Positions 46,973-58,056 of a stretch of DNA of 64,000 bases are shown here, one piece after another. This DNA comes from Nematopogon swammerdamellus. Taxonomy: Eukaryota > Arthropoda > Insecta > Lepidoptera > Adelidae. Location of the stretch: NCBI GenBank assembly GCA_946902875.1, contig OX336355.1:13487347-13551346 (forward strand). Direction: 5' to 3'. Within the stretch, counting starts at the first letter, position 1. Every line of letters begins with the position of its first letter. Both the position numbers and the translations under genes were made by a program. A model generated the notes under the pieces. That model saw nothing but the letters and a program-made list of their open reading frames with translations. It was not told the DNA's origin and did not search any database.

Positions 46973-47605
46973 CCTCTCCCCGTGCATATCATAAAAGGCG
47001 ACTAAGGGATAAGGAAAAGATGCCGTGCTAAAGGGCGACAGGATGGCCACCTCTCACCTTGGCACGGTATTTCCACTCAGTCATGCAGCAGGTGGGTCTT
47101 CACGCATTACTTTTTTTTTTATGGAAACTGACACGGTTGGCTACACCACCTACAACATCCGTGATGTCAGCCCATAACCAGCCCCGGGTGAACTTGGTGC
47201 CACGTCAGTGCATCCCTTCGGTCGTGCCGGCTACACTGAACTGGACGGAAAACACAAACTATTTACATAGCCGTTTCGACCGACCTTTTATTCAGTGCAG
47301 TGGTATCAACCCGGGCGGGATAAACCCTACCACCTAGTATAATAGTAATATAAGAAGGGAGTCATATCCCTTAGTCGCCTTTTACGGCATACACGGGGAG
47401 AGATGCAGTGGGGCTATTCTTTTAAAGTACCGGCCCCACACGGTACGGTACTTGCTGCTTAATAGTTATCTTGTTCAAAGACTGTGCTATGCGTGGTCGG
47501 TGTTGCGCTGTAATTTACCAGAATATTTGTAGCACAACACATATTACTCTGCTTACCCCGATTGTCGGGATACAGCGTGTGGCGTGCATGCACGTGCCTG
47601 ACCAT
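46973..47605 (+). mobile_element. HS-b SINE split by an HS-c SINE
   Basis: HS-b left part to 47109 (GTGGGTCTTCACGCATTAC) and right part from 47452 (TACTTGCTGCTTAATAG to CGACAATCGG mirror and GTGTGG). An HS-c copy lies between. Confidence 0.85.
47111..47447 (-). mobile_element. HS-c SINE nested in HS-b
   Basis: TATGGAAACTGACACGGTTG tail, core, TATCCCTTAGTCGCCTTTTA, head to GGCCCCACACGGTA. Confidence 0.9.
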
Positions 47606-47867
47606 AAGTACGGATAGATTTACTTGAGATTCAAGTATCAACAGTTTCCACTGTTCATAACACAGTAGGTATCACAAGCGCGGCGGGGCGAAGCGGGCGC
47701 CCCCCAGTGAGAGTAATTAGCATGACTTCAGCGCGGACAGTCAGTCGGAGAGTGACTGACGAGGCACTCGATATCTAGATAGGTACAAATGCATGCCAAA
47801 CATACACTCACTCAGTGTTCTAGCCACTGTCGACACGGGACAGGCAACGTTGGTCGAAACCAAGGAA

Positions 47868-48189
47868 CCGTGTGGGGCCGGTACTTTAAAAGAATAGACC
47901 CACTGCATCTCTCCCCGTGTATGTCGTAAAAGGCGACTAAGGGATATGACTCCCTTCTTAGATTACTAGGTGGTGGGGTTTATCCCGCCCGGGTTGGTAC
48001 CACCGCACTGAATGAAAGGTCGGTCTAAACGGCTACCTATGTAAATAGTTTGTGTTTTCCGACTCAGTGTAGCCGGCACGACCGAAGGGAAGCACTGACG
48101 TGGCACCATAAGTTCATCCGGTGTTATGGGCTGACATCACGGATGTTGTAGGTGATGTAGCCAACCGTGTCAGTTTCCATAAAAAAAAA
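47868..48189 (+). mobile_element. HS-c SINE
   Basis: ACCGTGTGGGGCCGGTACTT, GATATGACTCCCTTCTTAG, core, tail GTCAGTTTCCATAAAAA. Confidence 0.9.
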
Positions 48190-48394
48190 GGAACGAAAGA
48201 AAAAGTCCGAAGTGCGAATCTTGTCTACACGTGGAGGGTTCTGCAGCCATTCACTTCTTGTACGTGCACACAGCGAGTGTGTGCGATATGCGAATCATTT
48301 TAGTTTTTAATTAAAAATTTTGCGGCATCTACTATTTAAAGTTGTGAAAATTGGTTACCCCAAAAACCACAAAAAACTGAAACTGAAAAACGTA

Positions 48395-48650
48395 TTAGGT
48401 TAACTGGATGGGAAATCGACCCGTCCCTCCCACACTTCGTACCTCCCTCCATACTGACCTCCCTCCCTCTAAGAGGATGAATTTCCAAAAACGCTGATAC
48501 ACCCGAGTTATTTATAAACAAAAGCCAAAAAACCAATTTCCATATTTCTAACTTAAAAAAAATTACGCACTTCATAAACAAACTTTTGTCGATTATTTCA
48601 CCTACTTTTCCCCTAAGGGGATGAATTTTCAAAAATCCTTTCTTAGTGCT
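48395..48650. repeat. Unclassified repeat related to 34784-35165
   Basis: CTCCCTCCCTCTAAGAGGAT, AGGGGATGAATTTTCAAAAA. It has a repeated GGGGATGAAT/GAGGATGAAT motif at 48473 and 48616. Confidence 0.4.
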
Positions 48651-49198
48651 TACCTACGTTATATAAGGAACGCTTAATAATTATACAAAATGTCATGCTT
48701 CTAGCCAAAGATTTAAATAGTTTAGATTCCTAATAGGACGCTAGCACTCGTCACCAAAAATGCGAACAATAAAAGCGCTCGAACGAATAACTATCTCTGT
48801 CGCACTAATGGATTGCGTATGTTGCTGTCTAATATTAATGAGTTGCATGCGATACATTTAATGCTAACGTGTTTGATAGCGTGCCGGGTATGGCGAAGCT
48901 GTATCCAACTATTTAAATCTTTGCTTGTAGCTATACCCACCGGCTTAGGCTGTACATTGTCTTTCAGTTCAGTCAGTCAGTCTGTCAGTGTTAAGAATTC
49001 TACATTTAGATTTACTTTTTATTTAGAATTTAGATACCGCAACTTCGAATCCCAAGAACGTTACAAGCTGACACACCTATTTAAGTTCTTTAGCGTCTCA
49101 TTCACGAGCGATCATGGTGGCGATGGCCTTCGTATCGGTTGAATACACAGAACAACCGGCGGAGTAAGACGGCCACCGAACGCTGTTCTGTGGTTACA

Positions 49199-49243
49199 GA
49201 ACCGAACGATTGAAATGTTCGTGACATTTCAATCGTTCGGTTC
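49199..49243. repeat. Perfect hairpin, 20-bp arms, 5-base loop
   Basis: Left arm GAACCGAACGATTGAAATGT, loop TCGTG, exact mirror arm. Confidence 0.95.
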
Positions 49244-49919
49244 AGTCGTCTGACCGCCTAAAGTTGGACTGAAGTCCTATCCTAAGGTATGGTATGCACG
49301 TTCGAAATTCAAATTTAATGTTTCAGTTTCATGTTAATCAACAGTAAATGTTGGCCAACATGGTGGCTAGTGGCTACCAATGTTCGGTGGTGTCGTGAAT
49401 TGCATGTTAAAGGAGGAGAGAGTCTGCACAACGCCTCGCGCGGGGCACGACTCGTTTCAAGGACTAAACTAATTATAAACAACACAACCTCATCGTATTC
49501 ATATTTTCCACTTTCTTTAGTTAAATTTAGTCAAAATGGCGGTTGGGCTCCTCACAGACTGGTCGTCTTCATAAATTTGGTGCGTGATGGTATATAGCCT
49601 AATAGTGAGAGTGAGCAGCCTCAAGAACTACTCTTTACATTGCATTGCATAGCAAACCGCATTAAAATTCGTTCAGTGATTCCCGAGTTTACCTCAAACA
49701 TGCATACATACAGACAGACGTTCCCTTTTTTAAGAAGGAGAGATAGAGAGAGATGTAATGATTGTATTAAAATACCTTAAAAACATTGTCATTTCGCCCA
49801 CGTGCCTACACCTGTGCTGCACGCAAATACTGTAATGATGACTTCACTCGACGAATTGATTTTATGCCCATATGCTTGTGAAAGGTTTTCTGCACATATA
49901 GGCTGTGATATATGATATA

Positions 49920-50816
49920 GGTATACAGGGTGTTGTAACGGCCACTACATTAAATTTAGGAAATGATTATTGGGATCAATAGTAACAAAAACCCCTTCAA
50001 AAATGTATGAAATAAAAAAAATCGAACCCTAGAGTTGTAGGTTGGTTGAAGTTGGAGGTGCTAAAGAAGGCTACACAAATCACAAAGAATATCATATCCA
50101 CTCATGTTTTCTTTCATGCATCATTTTTGCTTGCTTTAGCACCGCCTTCAACTCTAGGGTTCGATTTTTTTTATTTCATAAATTTTTGAAGGCGGTTTTT
50201 ATATTTTTTTATATAGTTTTTTATTTCAGTTTTTTTTTTGGAATTTTTTGCTATTAATGTACTCGGCGGAATCGCTCGGCCTTCGGCCTCGCGATTCCGC
50301 CTCGCTTTCCAATCCGATCTTGACCAAATTAAAATGAGACCACACGGGAAGCACCAGCTTTCAAATAAAAAAAGATTTTTCAAAATCGGTTCACCCAGTC
50401 GAAAGTCAAATAAGTTTTTTCTGAATTCCCTTTAAAAAAAGTTACAGTTTTCATATAAACTAATTTATTTTTCTATTTCGTATATAAAAAGGGTCTACTG
50501 TTCCGCAGGAACGTGGGAATGAAAGGCGCGCGGTGAGTGAGCGAGCGACGAGTGCGCGGAGAGAGGAGATGCGCGGAGGCGCGGCGGAGCGGCGTGAGTT
50601 TTTCCACAGTTTTTCGACCCTGACCGTTCCCGCGCCAGCACCCTCCTCCCCCCGCGCGCGTCAATTACACTAGACGAAAACATACATTTCAAAAATTAAT
50701 ATCTCCAAAACTAGACACTTTAAGAGAAAAACTTTATTTACTTTTTTGTCTCGGAAAAACATGAAGATTGCGCTGGCGAAATTAATGTTCTGGCCGTTAC
50801 AACACGCTGTATAGTT
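49920..50816. mobile_element. Element with ends TATACAGGGTGTTGTAACGG, split by an EG repeat
   Basis: Left TATACAGGGTGTTGTAACGG and right TGGCCGTTACAACACGCTGT are inverted. The EG repeat (49987-50420) sits inside. 50510-50660 is GC-rich with no recognised frame. Confidence 0.8.
49987..50420 (-). repeat. EG repeat with ~50-bp-arm hairpin
   Basis: AATCGAACCCTAGAGTTG near 50020-50037 mirrors CAACTCTAGGGTTCGATT at 50149-50166, and outer AAAATGTATGAAAT mirrors ATTTCATAAATTTT. The hairpin insert GGCGGAATCGCTCGGCCTTC is present at 50266. Confidence 0.85.
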
Positions 50817-51027
50817 AAAAAGTAGAAAGCATCACTGTTTGCTTTATCTGACTGCGCGCGGTGCTCTGTGCTGCGGAGCAATATTGCAAGCGGTACTTAA
50901 CATTTTTATTACATATTTTCATGAATACGAATACGAAGTAACTTATTATAATATTCTTAAAATATTGACAACGTACACTGTGCGTGCACTTCCAGGTAGA
51001 CCCTGATTGCTTTCATTTTAAATATTC

Positions 51028-51360
51028 ATACATATACATATCACACACGCTGAATCCCGACAATCGGGGTAAGCAGAGTAATCGGTGTTGTGCTGCAAGA
51101 ACTCTGGTAAATTACAGCACAACACCGACCACCACGTTTCGCAAAGTATTCGAACAAGATTCAATCGATCAAGCAGCAAGTAAGGCACGAAGACCCACCT
51201 GCTGCATGACTCGGTGGAAGTACCATGCCAAGGTGAGAGGTGGCGAGCGCGTCGCCCTTTAGCACGGCATCTTGTCCTTATCCCTTAGTCGCCTTTTACG
51301 ACATGCACGGGGAGAGATGCAGTGGGGCTATTCTTTTTAAGTACCGGGCCCACACGGTAC
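51028..51360 (-). mobile_element. HS-b SINE, full length
   Basis: CCCGACAATCGGGGTAAGCA, AACACCGACCACCACGTTTC, GCAAAGTATTCGAACAAG, CTGCTGCATGACTCGGTGG, head to CGGGCCCACACGGTA. Confidence 0.92.
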
Positions 51361-51920
51361 GGTTTAAATATTCCTCTTTTATTAAAAAGCGGCCCATTCA
51401 CTTCCTCCACCCACGTCCGCCCAACATATCAGGGGGTAGACTAGTCAGACGTACGATAATTATGGTTTTCATACCATATTTTCATTCGAGAGCAGGCGCG
51501 AGCAATCTCTTGGACTTTGAAATAGATAAGTACAGTGCTTTACTTCGGTCTGCGCGCTCATTGTAAATACATTGTTGTTTATTGTTTATTGTTTATTCAG
51601 CATCTATTGGCAGTACACTGCGCTCAGATTTGCCATATTTACATTGTAACATTCCGCCAGTTCGATTGTCACAGCGAAGAAGAACTGACAAGAAACTTCA
51701 CTGGAAATTTATTAATTTTTTTTTTTTTGTATGTAACTAGCATTATTTATTATAATTATTGAAAAGTAGGAATAGAAACATTAAAAAATTACAACGCTAA
51801 CGCACAGAAAATTAAAACGCTATCGCCCTAGATAGGTATATAATATAACGATTAATTTTTTTTCCAAATCCTTAAAACCTTACGTTACGTCCACGTGGAA
51901 GTTACGTCCAAGCCTAAGTG
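51361..51920. other. No gene seen
   Basis: 51650-51710 (CACAGCGAAGAAGAACTGAC, AAGAAACTTCACTGG) resembles LINE 3' sequence also glimpsed near 23880 and 36890. Confidence 0.35.
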
Positions 51921-52043
51921 AAAGGGCCGTGCCAAGGTGAGTGGTGGCTAGCCTATCGCCCTTTAGCACGGCATCTCGTCCTTATCCCTTAGTCGCCTTT
52001 TACGACATGCACGGGGAGAGATGCAGTGGGTGGGGCTATTATT
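51921..52043 (-). mobile_element. HS-b SINE fragment
   Basis: CCGTGCCAAGGTGAGTGGTG through GTCGCCTTTTACGACATGCA to GTGGGGCTATTA. Confidence 0.8.
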
Positions 52044-52403
52044 TGCTCTAGAATATACTTTTTCAGGAACGATTTAAGGGAAGGGCCAGCCTATACACGG
52101 ATGTAGAAGCTTAATTAAATGCCCTTTGTGCCTTCATAATGTTAAACTGGCCTATATAATTCCACTTGTAACTCGGCTCAACATTCAATATAATTCTTCA
52201 TTTCGCTGCCACGGAACAAGGGTTGACATGCCGAGGTCACCGATCGCGAGAAGTCGTGATATTGGCTTGTTCGTGTCGATTTCGATGTTAGTATGCGCGG
52301 TGCGACGTCGAATAAAGGGTGGGGCACCACCTAGCCCTGTGCAATATCAGTTCTTTATGCCACCCAGGCTATGTCTGCATAATGGGGTAGCTAGAATTGA
52401 CTG

Positions 52404-52705
52404 ATTTTTTTTTTATAGACAGCCGGCGCGGGTATCTGTGCCCAATACTTCAACGGAAGATCAGACACAGCCAATAACACCATTCCTCGCGAAACCACGC
52501 TCAGAGAGGCGCCATGCCGGCTATGAGGCGGACAAAAAGGTTGTCGTCTAATTTATTGACTCGCCTTTTGAAGATTCCCCGAGGTTATAGGTGGTGGGGA
52601 ACACACTCACCGGGAGACCGTTCCATATTTTCGCCGTTCGACACAGTAACGATTTCGAAAAACGATGTGTTCTTAGAAGTTAGGTGTCAACAACATATGG
52701 ATGTT
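52404..52705 (-). pseudogene. CR1/Jockey-like LINE, 3' remnant
   Basis: Minus sense: FFEIVTVSNGENMERSPGE (decayed from the SFL.RTAKVWN.LP region), then GIFKRRVNKLDDNLFVRL and IAGMAPL, and an A-rich tail at 52404. Confidence 0.7.
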
Positions 52706-53076
52706 CCGAGCGAGTCCGGCGGGTGTGGCGGAGACGGATGGGGGCTGGAGGGATGAGGGAAGACAATATTACTCTATGGAGGGAAGCCAATTCATCAGAG
52801 CAACGCCCATGGTAGTACCTATGTGTTCAAAATAATTGCGTGTTGCCGCTTTCATTTCTTATTGCCACTGTGATTGGGGTAGCACATCGCCTTAAGGTCT
52901 TTGCTTACGGTGACACTTGGTCCGGGTCGTCACTTATAAATATTGATCCCAGCGAAAAGTGTATAGGATCTTTTTGTAGAGAATTTTATGCAGATAGTAA
53001 AGTGTAAGAACATTTTTTGCTATGGGCCACCGTTTACGAGTTATTTACGAAAAACTGAACAAGGGGCCTTTACACC

Positions 53077-53216
53077 CCGTGGGTGGTGTAGGTGATGTAG
53101 CCAACAAGGGACGTTGTAGGTGATGTAGCCAACAAGGGACGTTGTAGGTGATGTAGCCAACAAGGGACGTTGTAGGTGATGTAGCAAACCGTGTCAGTTT
53201 CCATAAAAAAAAAAAC
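53077..53216 (+). repeat. HS tail with four 28-bp tandem units
   Basis: GTTGTAGGTGATGTAGCCAA plus CAAGGGAC recurs at 53085, 53113, 53141 and 53169; the last runs into the normal tail GTGTCAGTTTCCATAAAA. Confidence 0.95.
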
Positions 53217-53243
53217 ATTTGGTTGCCACTATTTAAAAAAAGA

Positions 53244-53380
53244 AGAAAACCTAGTAGCCGGTAGGTATGAAATTAATTCAGAAATAATTTCCAAACGAAA
53301 ACCTAGACGACAGTAGGTATAAAATTAATTCGGCAATAATTTCGGAACGAAAACCGAATTAATCCCCAATAGGTATAAAC
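53244..53380. repeat. 52-bp tandem repeat, about 2.6 units
   Basis: GAAAACCTAG...AATTAATTC...AATAATTTC is repeated, third unit truncated (GAAAACCGAATTAATCC). Confidence 0.85.
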
Positions 53381-53544
53381 ACGTCGGCTAGTCCGTACAA
53401 TAAAAATATTTACAAAAAATTAATATATTGTATAATAAGAGATAGAATAAGATTGCGCTTCAGCCCTTTCTTTGATGCTAATTGTGTGCATTTGCAGATT
53501 ATGTTGGGGATGTACTTAGTAAATTGCTTACACTTAGAGAGGGG

Positions 53545-54165
53545 GACACCGGCTGTTTTTCAACAGCACGTTATAATGATCTGCTGTTTTTATATCGCAG
53601 CTGTTTTAAAGTGCTGTATCGTTAGAATGCTGTTTTTGGTGGTGTTGTTGGAATTTGAACCTAACGCTGTTGGAATAACTAGCATAATTGAAATAAGAGA
53701 TAAATATTTTATCACGGGAATACAGCAGGCGGAATTATAATATATTTCTTACGTGCCAGTCTGCTGTTTATGGTTGCTGTTTCTAACAAACAGCAGTCTA
53801 GTCTATGATATATTTCCAACGTGCGAGTCTGCTGTTTTATTTAATTATTTAAAATGTAACCTTATGTCATTGAATTAAGGGTTAAGTTACAAAATACTAT
53901 AAACACTGCCCTCTATCGAGCGAGAGCTTCAAATACCTACAGGCTACAACAAATAATTTTTATTATATCAACTAGATGGCGGTACGTACGAGATAAATAG
54001 CAAAACAGCATTACAGCAAACAGCAGATGTGGTGGAATATTTCTAACGTTATAAATGCTGTAAATTTATAATATAATATGTTGCCTGCTGTATAATATAT
54101 TCCCCACGACTACGTTACACTGTAACTATAACAGTAGCCCATACAGTGATAATCTGCTGACGGCG
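53545..54165. repeat. Cluster of GCTGT/ACAGC motifs
   Basis: At least 15 copies of GCTGTTT, GCTGTA or their complements in ~600 bp on both strands, e.g. CTGCTGTTTTTATATCGCAG and AAACAGCAGTCTAGTC. No gene. Confidence 0.7.
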
Positions 54166-54306
54166 TGGTCTATTTTATTCTAAGGGCTTTCGAAATGTTT
54201 AAACTTGTACGATGAATAAGGTTGAGCATTCAAGGTAAAAAAAACAAGCTTATTGTAGACATGCTGCATACCTCCAATGAAAACAACATCATACTGAAAA
54301 TATATC

Positions 54307-54312
54307 TTTATT
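54307..54312 (-). terminator. Candidate polyadenylation signal AATAAA
   Basis: AATAAA on the minus strand (TTTATT on plus), the most distal of several hexamers downstream of the cortactin stop. It is chosen because the sequence beyond it changes to repeat-derived DNA. Alternative hexamers closer to the stop (about 55.83-55.85 kb) are equally possible. Confidence 0.3.
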
Positions 54313-55662
54313 CGTAAATAAAATGTTGCATTACAATTCCTCGGTATCTTATACCATTTTACTATGTATTGTACCCGTGTACATATATAGCAGGATTAGG
54401 AATACTGGAAGTACATGATTGTAAATTAGAATTCTCTAACTCCCTGAACTATTGTTAGATGAGTTACATTTCAAACTGTTCTATTTTCATATTGTACACA
54501 AAAATTTAGTTTTTTATAACATTGAAATGCTAATAGAACGACCATGCTCATGGAATAAGTATTTTGAACGGGACGTAGGTTATGTACCGTTCAAAAGGCC
54601 TCATATAATAACACCGTAGACTGTAGACGGTAATAAATTTCAGAGAAATTCTCGCTTTTCGCGATTAAAATGAGACAATTTGAAAACCCTTCAGAATAGT
54701 AAATGTTCAGTAAGATCAAGTTTTAATATTATTATATAGAATAGCGAGAGCACGGCAGATATAAAATAAAATACACTATACAATTTGGAAAAACATTATA
54801 GAGGCCGAGTTAGGTTATAAAATTTGTCGTATTCCATGCGTTAGATTTGCATGTGACCGGTATAAATTAGATGTCAGAATTTGGGAACTATTTTGTATGA
54901 GACCACGTTCCCATTATTGTTTTTCCTCGAAGATAAAAATCATAGGACAGTTTGGTTTCAAGTCAAGATTACAATATTATGTATTTTATACACAATGTTT
55001 ATAAACAATACAAGATGATTTGTCTGGAATGTGATCTAGGTATAGTTGGTGTCAACACTAGATAGAAAGTAATCTAAAATTATCTATCTATTGTTGTATG
55101 GATTCCACAAGTTAGACAATTTTAGACATTTTGTGTAATTATCGAAATATGAAAAAAATAACTTTATAAATAAAAAAACTTCTTCAAAACACAAACCATA
55201 CATCTCTCAACATACTACTAGGTATAAGATATATTTCATAGAATTTCTACAATAAAATTTATAAACATGTCATTTTTTGTTTGTTTGTTAATATTCTATT
55301 TAGGTATTATGCTCATTTAATTATACATAATGGTGTAAATATTTAAATCCATCGCAAGCACTTGTTCGTCGGAACTATACATTTTTACTTATAAAAGAAA
55401 TTATCAAATATTATATTCACTTCATGCGTAGAAACAAAATGATCATTGTAAAAAAAATTTTTTTTTTCGTGAATTTATAATAATTTATATTAATTAGTTT
55501 TCCTAGATACTGTAGAAAATAAAATTATTATTGTTCAATTACAATAGTGTTGTTTTCTTAGCAAATAATAAGTCAACCTCACACTCCCAAAAAGTGATGA
55601 ATAATTATTAAACTTAACTTCAAAAAATAGGTACAATATACAATACTGTATCAAAAAAGCTC

Positions 55663-55811
55663 TATAATGCGCGGGGCGGATCTCGGCGTGTCGCCGCCGC
55701 AGCCGCTCGTCAGTGTTCTCCCTCGCACCCGCACCGTACTTGTATAGTGTATGCGCGTGGCGGGTCGCCCGCTGCGGCGACGACACGCCGAGATCCGTCC
55801 CGCGCATTATA
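55663..55811. mobile_element. Hairpin MITE, 40-bp termini, within the putative cortactin 3' UTR
   Basis: TATAATGCGCGGGGCGGATC begins the left arm; 38 of 40 bases mirror the right arm. 149 bp in all, GC-rich in an AT-rich surround. Confidence 0.88.
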
Positions 55812-56338
55812 CCTAACTAATTCCTATTTTATTTTTTCACAGTAATTTTTTATTTAAAAATTTACGTTAGCAGTTTAGTGACATCCAAAGAATATTTGTA
55901 TTATTATGGGAAGTTTCGCACAAAATTTTTCATTTCGCACAAGTTTTTGAAAAAAAAAAAAAATTTTGCTTCAAGTCTTATGTCGATAATCATTATTTTC
56001 AACTAATAATTATAAATAATATAGATAATTTAATTTACAAAGGTGCAAAGGATTTGCCACGTACGGGCGTAAGAGTTTACGTCGTTAGTCTCAACTCACT
56101 GTATTCGCACTGGCTGTTGCATATTCATACAACGGCTTGAATTGTAGCTTTGTATACGGCTTGACCAAAGACAAGCATTGACATGGCAACTAGTTCACCA
56201 CGGTGTGTTTGGTTGACGGTGTATGATATAGTTAACCATATCAAGTTCATTAAAAAAAAATTTTACACCTTCATAAATTAAACTATGTTTACTAAGTGTA
56301 ATCTGCCGACAGGCCAGTCGTGCCGGGTTGGCACCACC

Positions 56339-56422
56339 TCACTTGTCCTGCAGCTGGACGTAGTTGGCCGGGAAGAGTCCGTACGCGCCCTTACACAGCC
56401 CCTGCCACCATCCCTCGTCGAT
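56339..56422 (-). CDS. Cortactin: Cortactin terminal exon E: C-terminal half of SH3 domain and stop
   Basis: 27 codons plus TGA. The acceptor is TATGTCCAG before 56422. The peptide [20 protein letters not shown] followed by YVQLQDK completes the SH3 fold: GWW binding-surface tryptophans, the GLFP turn and PANYV. The protein ends a few residues after the domain, as in other cortactins. With exons A-D it yields a 326-residue C-terminal part in one continuous frame. The reading frame extends upstream through the acceptor into intron sequence, but that extension has no similarity to the family and is not coding. Confidence 0.95.
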   Translation of the reverse strand: MDEGWWQGLCKGAYGLFPANYVQLQDK

Positions 56423-56574
56423 CTGGACATAACGTGCACACGTTGCTTCGGTTACGATATTACGTGCGATGTAAACATAATGTACACTGCTTAATTTATT
56501 TTGTGTGAATTTGTATTGTTCAGGCACACATCAAGCATAATCACCTTCACTTAACCTTATTGATCCCACATTGA

Positions 56575-56950
56575 TTTTTAGGGTTCCGTATCCGGTACGG
56601 GACCCTATTACTAAGCCTACTCAATCTGTCTGTCCGAGGGCTGTATCTCTTGAACCGTAATAGGTAGCCCATTGAAATTTTCACAGAATATGTGTTAATA
56701 TGGCCGATTTAACAACAAATAATAAAAATAAGAAAAAGTAAAAAATTCATGGGGGTTCCCATAGAAGAAACCAAAAAGTGTACGCGCGCCATCTACCGAA
56801 TAGATTATGAAGTATTTTAACTAATCATGACATTTAACTAATATGAAGCATTTCATAATACGCCATCTAGATGGTGTGAGTGGCGCTAGCCATGACATGG
56901 CGATACGGAACCCTCGGTGCGTGAGTTCGACTCGCACTTGGCCGGTTTTT
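56575..56950 (-). mobile_element. GTCY element in cortactin intron D-E
   Basis: TTTTTAGGGTTCCGTATCCG to CGAGTTCGACTCGCACTTGG; unusually short microsatellite (CTGTCTGTCC). Confidence 0.9.
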
Positions 56951-57531
56951 GTATTTCATTATTTATCTTTACTACATTTGACCCAATCATTTATAGTGGC
57001 GGTGTTCAACCGGTAGTACGCGGGCCCCCGGTAGCGCGCGGCCTTATTTTTACGCGCCCGCACACATACGTTCCAATAAACTTAAAACTTGAAATAATAC
57101 CTTGAAAAACAATTCTAAAAGATAAATTTTGAAATACATTGACTCCAGAACATGTTAAAAATTACCTAATGCCGTCATGCTGTCACATGGATTATATAGC
57201 AGATTTTGTAAATTTGTCTGAAAATCAAAATAGCCAGGTATCCCATTAAAATGTATACGTAAACGTCATACATCAGTACTGTCGCTACTTGAAGGTGCCC
57301 GCTGGGCTTGACATAAATATGGAAGTAGCCCTTAAGACTAAATCAGTTGGACACCACTGATTTATAGCGTAGCCTAATATTGTTGAAACTTTACCGTTTA
57401 AAATTTTTTTTTTGTCAAATAAGACATTTAAAACTGTATGTTTCTCGAATGAAATTCAAAAATTAAAGAAGTAAAAATAGACACCTCCACCTAAACCACA
57501 ATGTCACTACACACGTCCCCATCAACCGTAT

Positions 57532-57633
57532 AGCCGGCTAGGTAATCCGCTAACCTCTCCCCGTCGACCTCAAACTTCCCCCCCCCCCCCTCCCGGCAAC
57601 CGGTTTCAGTTCTTTATTTCGCCACATAGAGCA
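57532..57633. repeat. Left copy of a ~100-bp direct duplication around an HS-a SINE
   Basis: GGTAATCCGCTAACCTCTCC, CCGTCGACCTCAAACTTCCC, CAACCGGTTTCAGTTCT; a C14 run replaces CCGCCCCCT of the right copy (58057-58153). Confidence 0.93.
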
Positions 57634-57659
57634 TCTCAAAGCAGAGCAAAAAAAATTTT

Positions 57660-58047
57660 GCAGCCTCGATAGCTCAGTGGTGCAGACAGTCGAATGTTGC
57701 TATTGATTGTTAAGCAACGCTGGGCGCGGTCACTACTTGGATGGGTGACCGCTCGACCATTGGAGGCTGACCGTGGTAAGGATTCCACGTAAAACTGTAG
57801 GTCCCTTCCCTTTCTACCTTACTCTGTGTTAGGGTTCAACCCGCCCGGGTTGGTACCACCGCACTGAATGAAACGTCGGTCGAAACGGCTATGTAAATAG
57901 TTTGTGTTTTCCGTCCGGTTCAGTGTAGCCGGCACGATCGAAGGGAAGCACTGACATGGCACCTAGTTCACCCGTTGTTATGGGCTGACATCACGGATGT
58001 TGTAGGTGATGTAGCCAACCGTGTCAGTTTACATAAAAAAAAAAACA
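57660..58047 (+). mobile_element. HS-a SINE in cortactin intron D-E
   Basis: Starts GCAGCCTCGATAGCTCAGTG without the HS head; 5S-like block TTAAGCAACGCTGGGCGCGG and GGATGGGTGACCGC; tail to an A-run. Confidence 0.92.
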
Positions 58048-58056
58048 AAAAATGGC

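Larger units (their letters stand above)
54290..56338 (-). other. Probable cortactin 3' untranslated region and poly(A) site
   Basis: Downstream of the cortactin stop the minus strand has about 2 kb of AT-rich sequence without any recent SINE. It contains only one very degraded HS tail (56166-56259) and a small hairpin MITE (55663-55811). Minus-strand AATAAA hexamers occur at 54312-54307 and near 55.83-55.85 kb. I infer a long 3' UTR ending at one of these, but the real end cannot be seen from sequence alone. Confidence 0.4.

Noticed and set aside
57700..57755. 5S rRNA gene
   Set aside because: Only the internal control-like block is present, embedded in a SINE with tRNA-like boxes on both sides.
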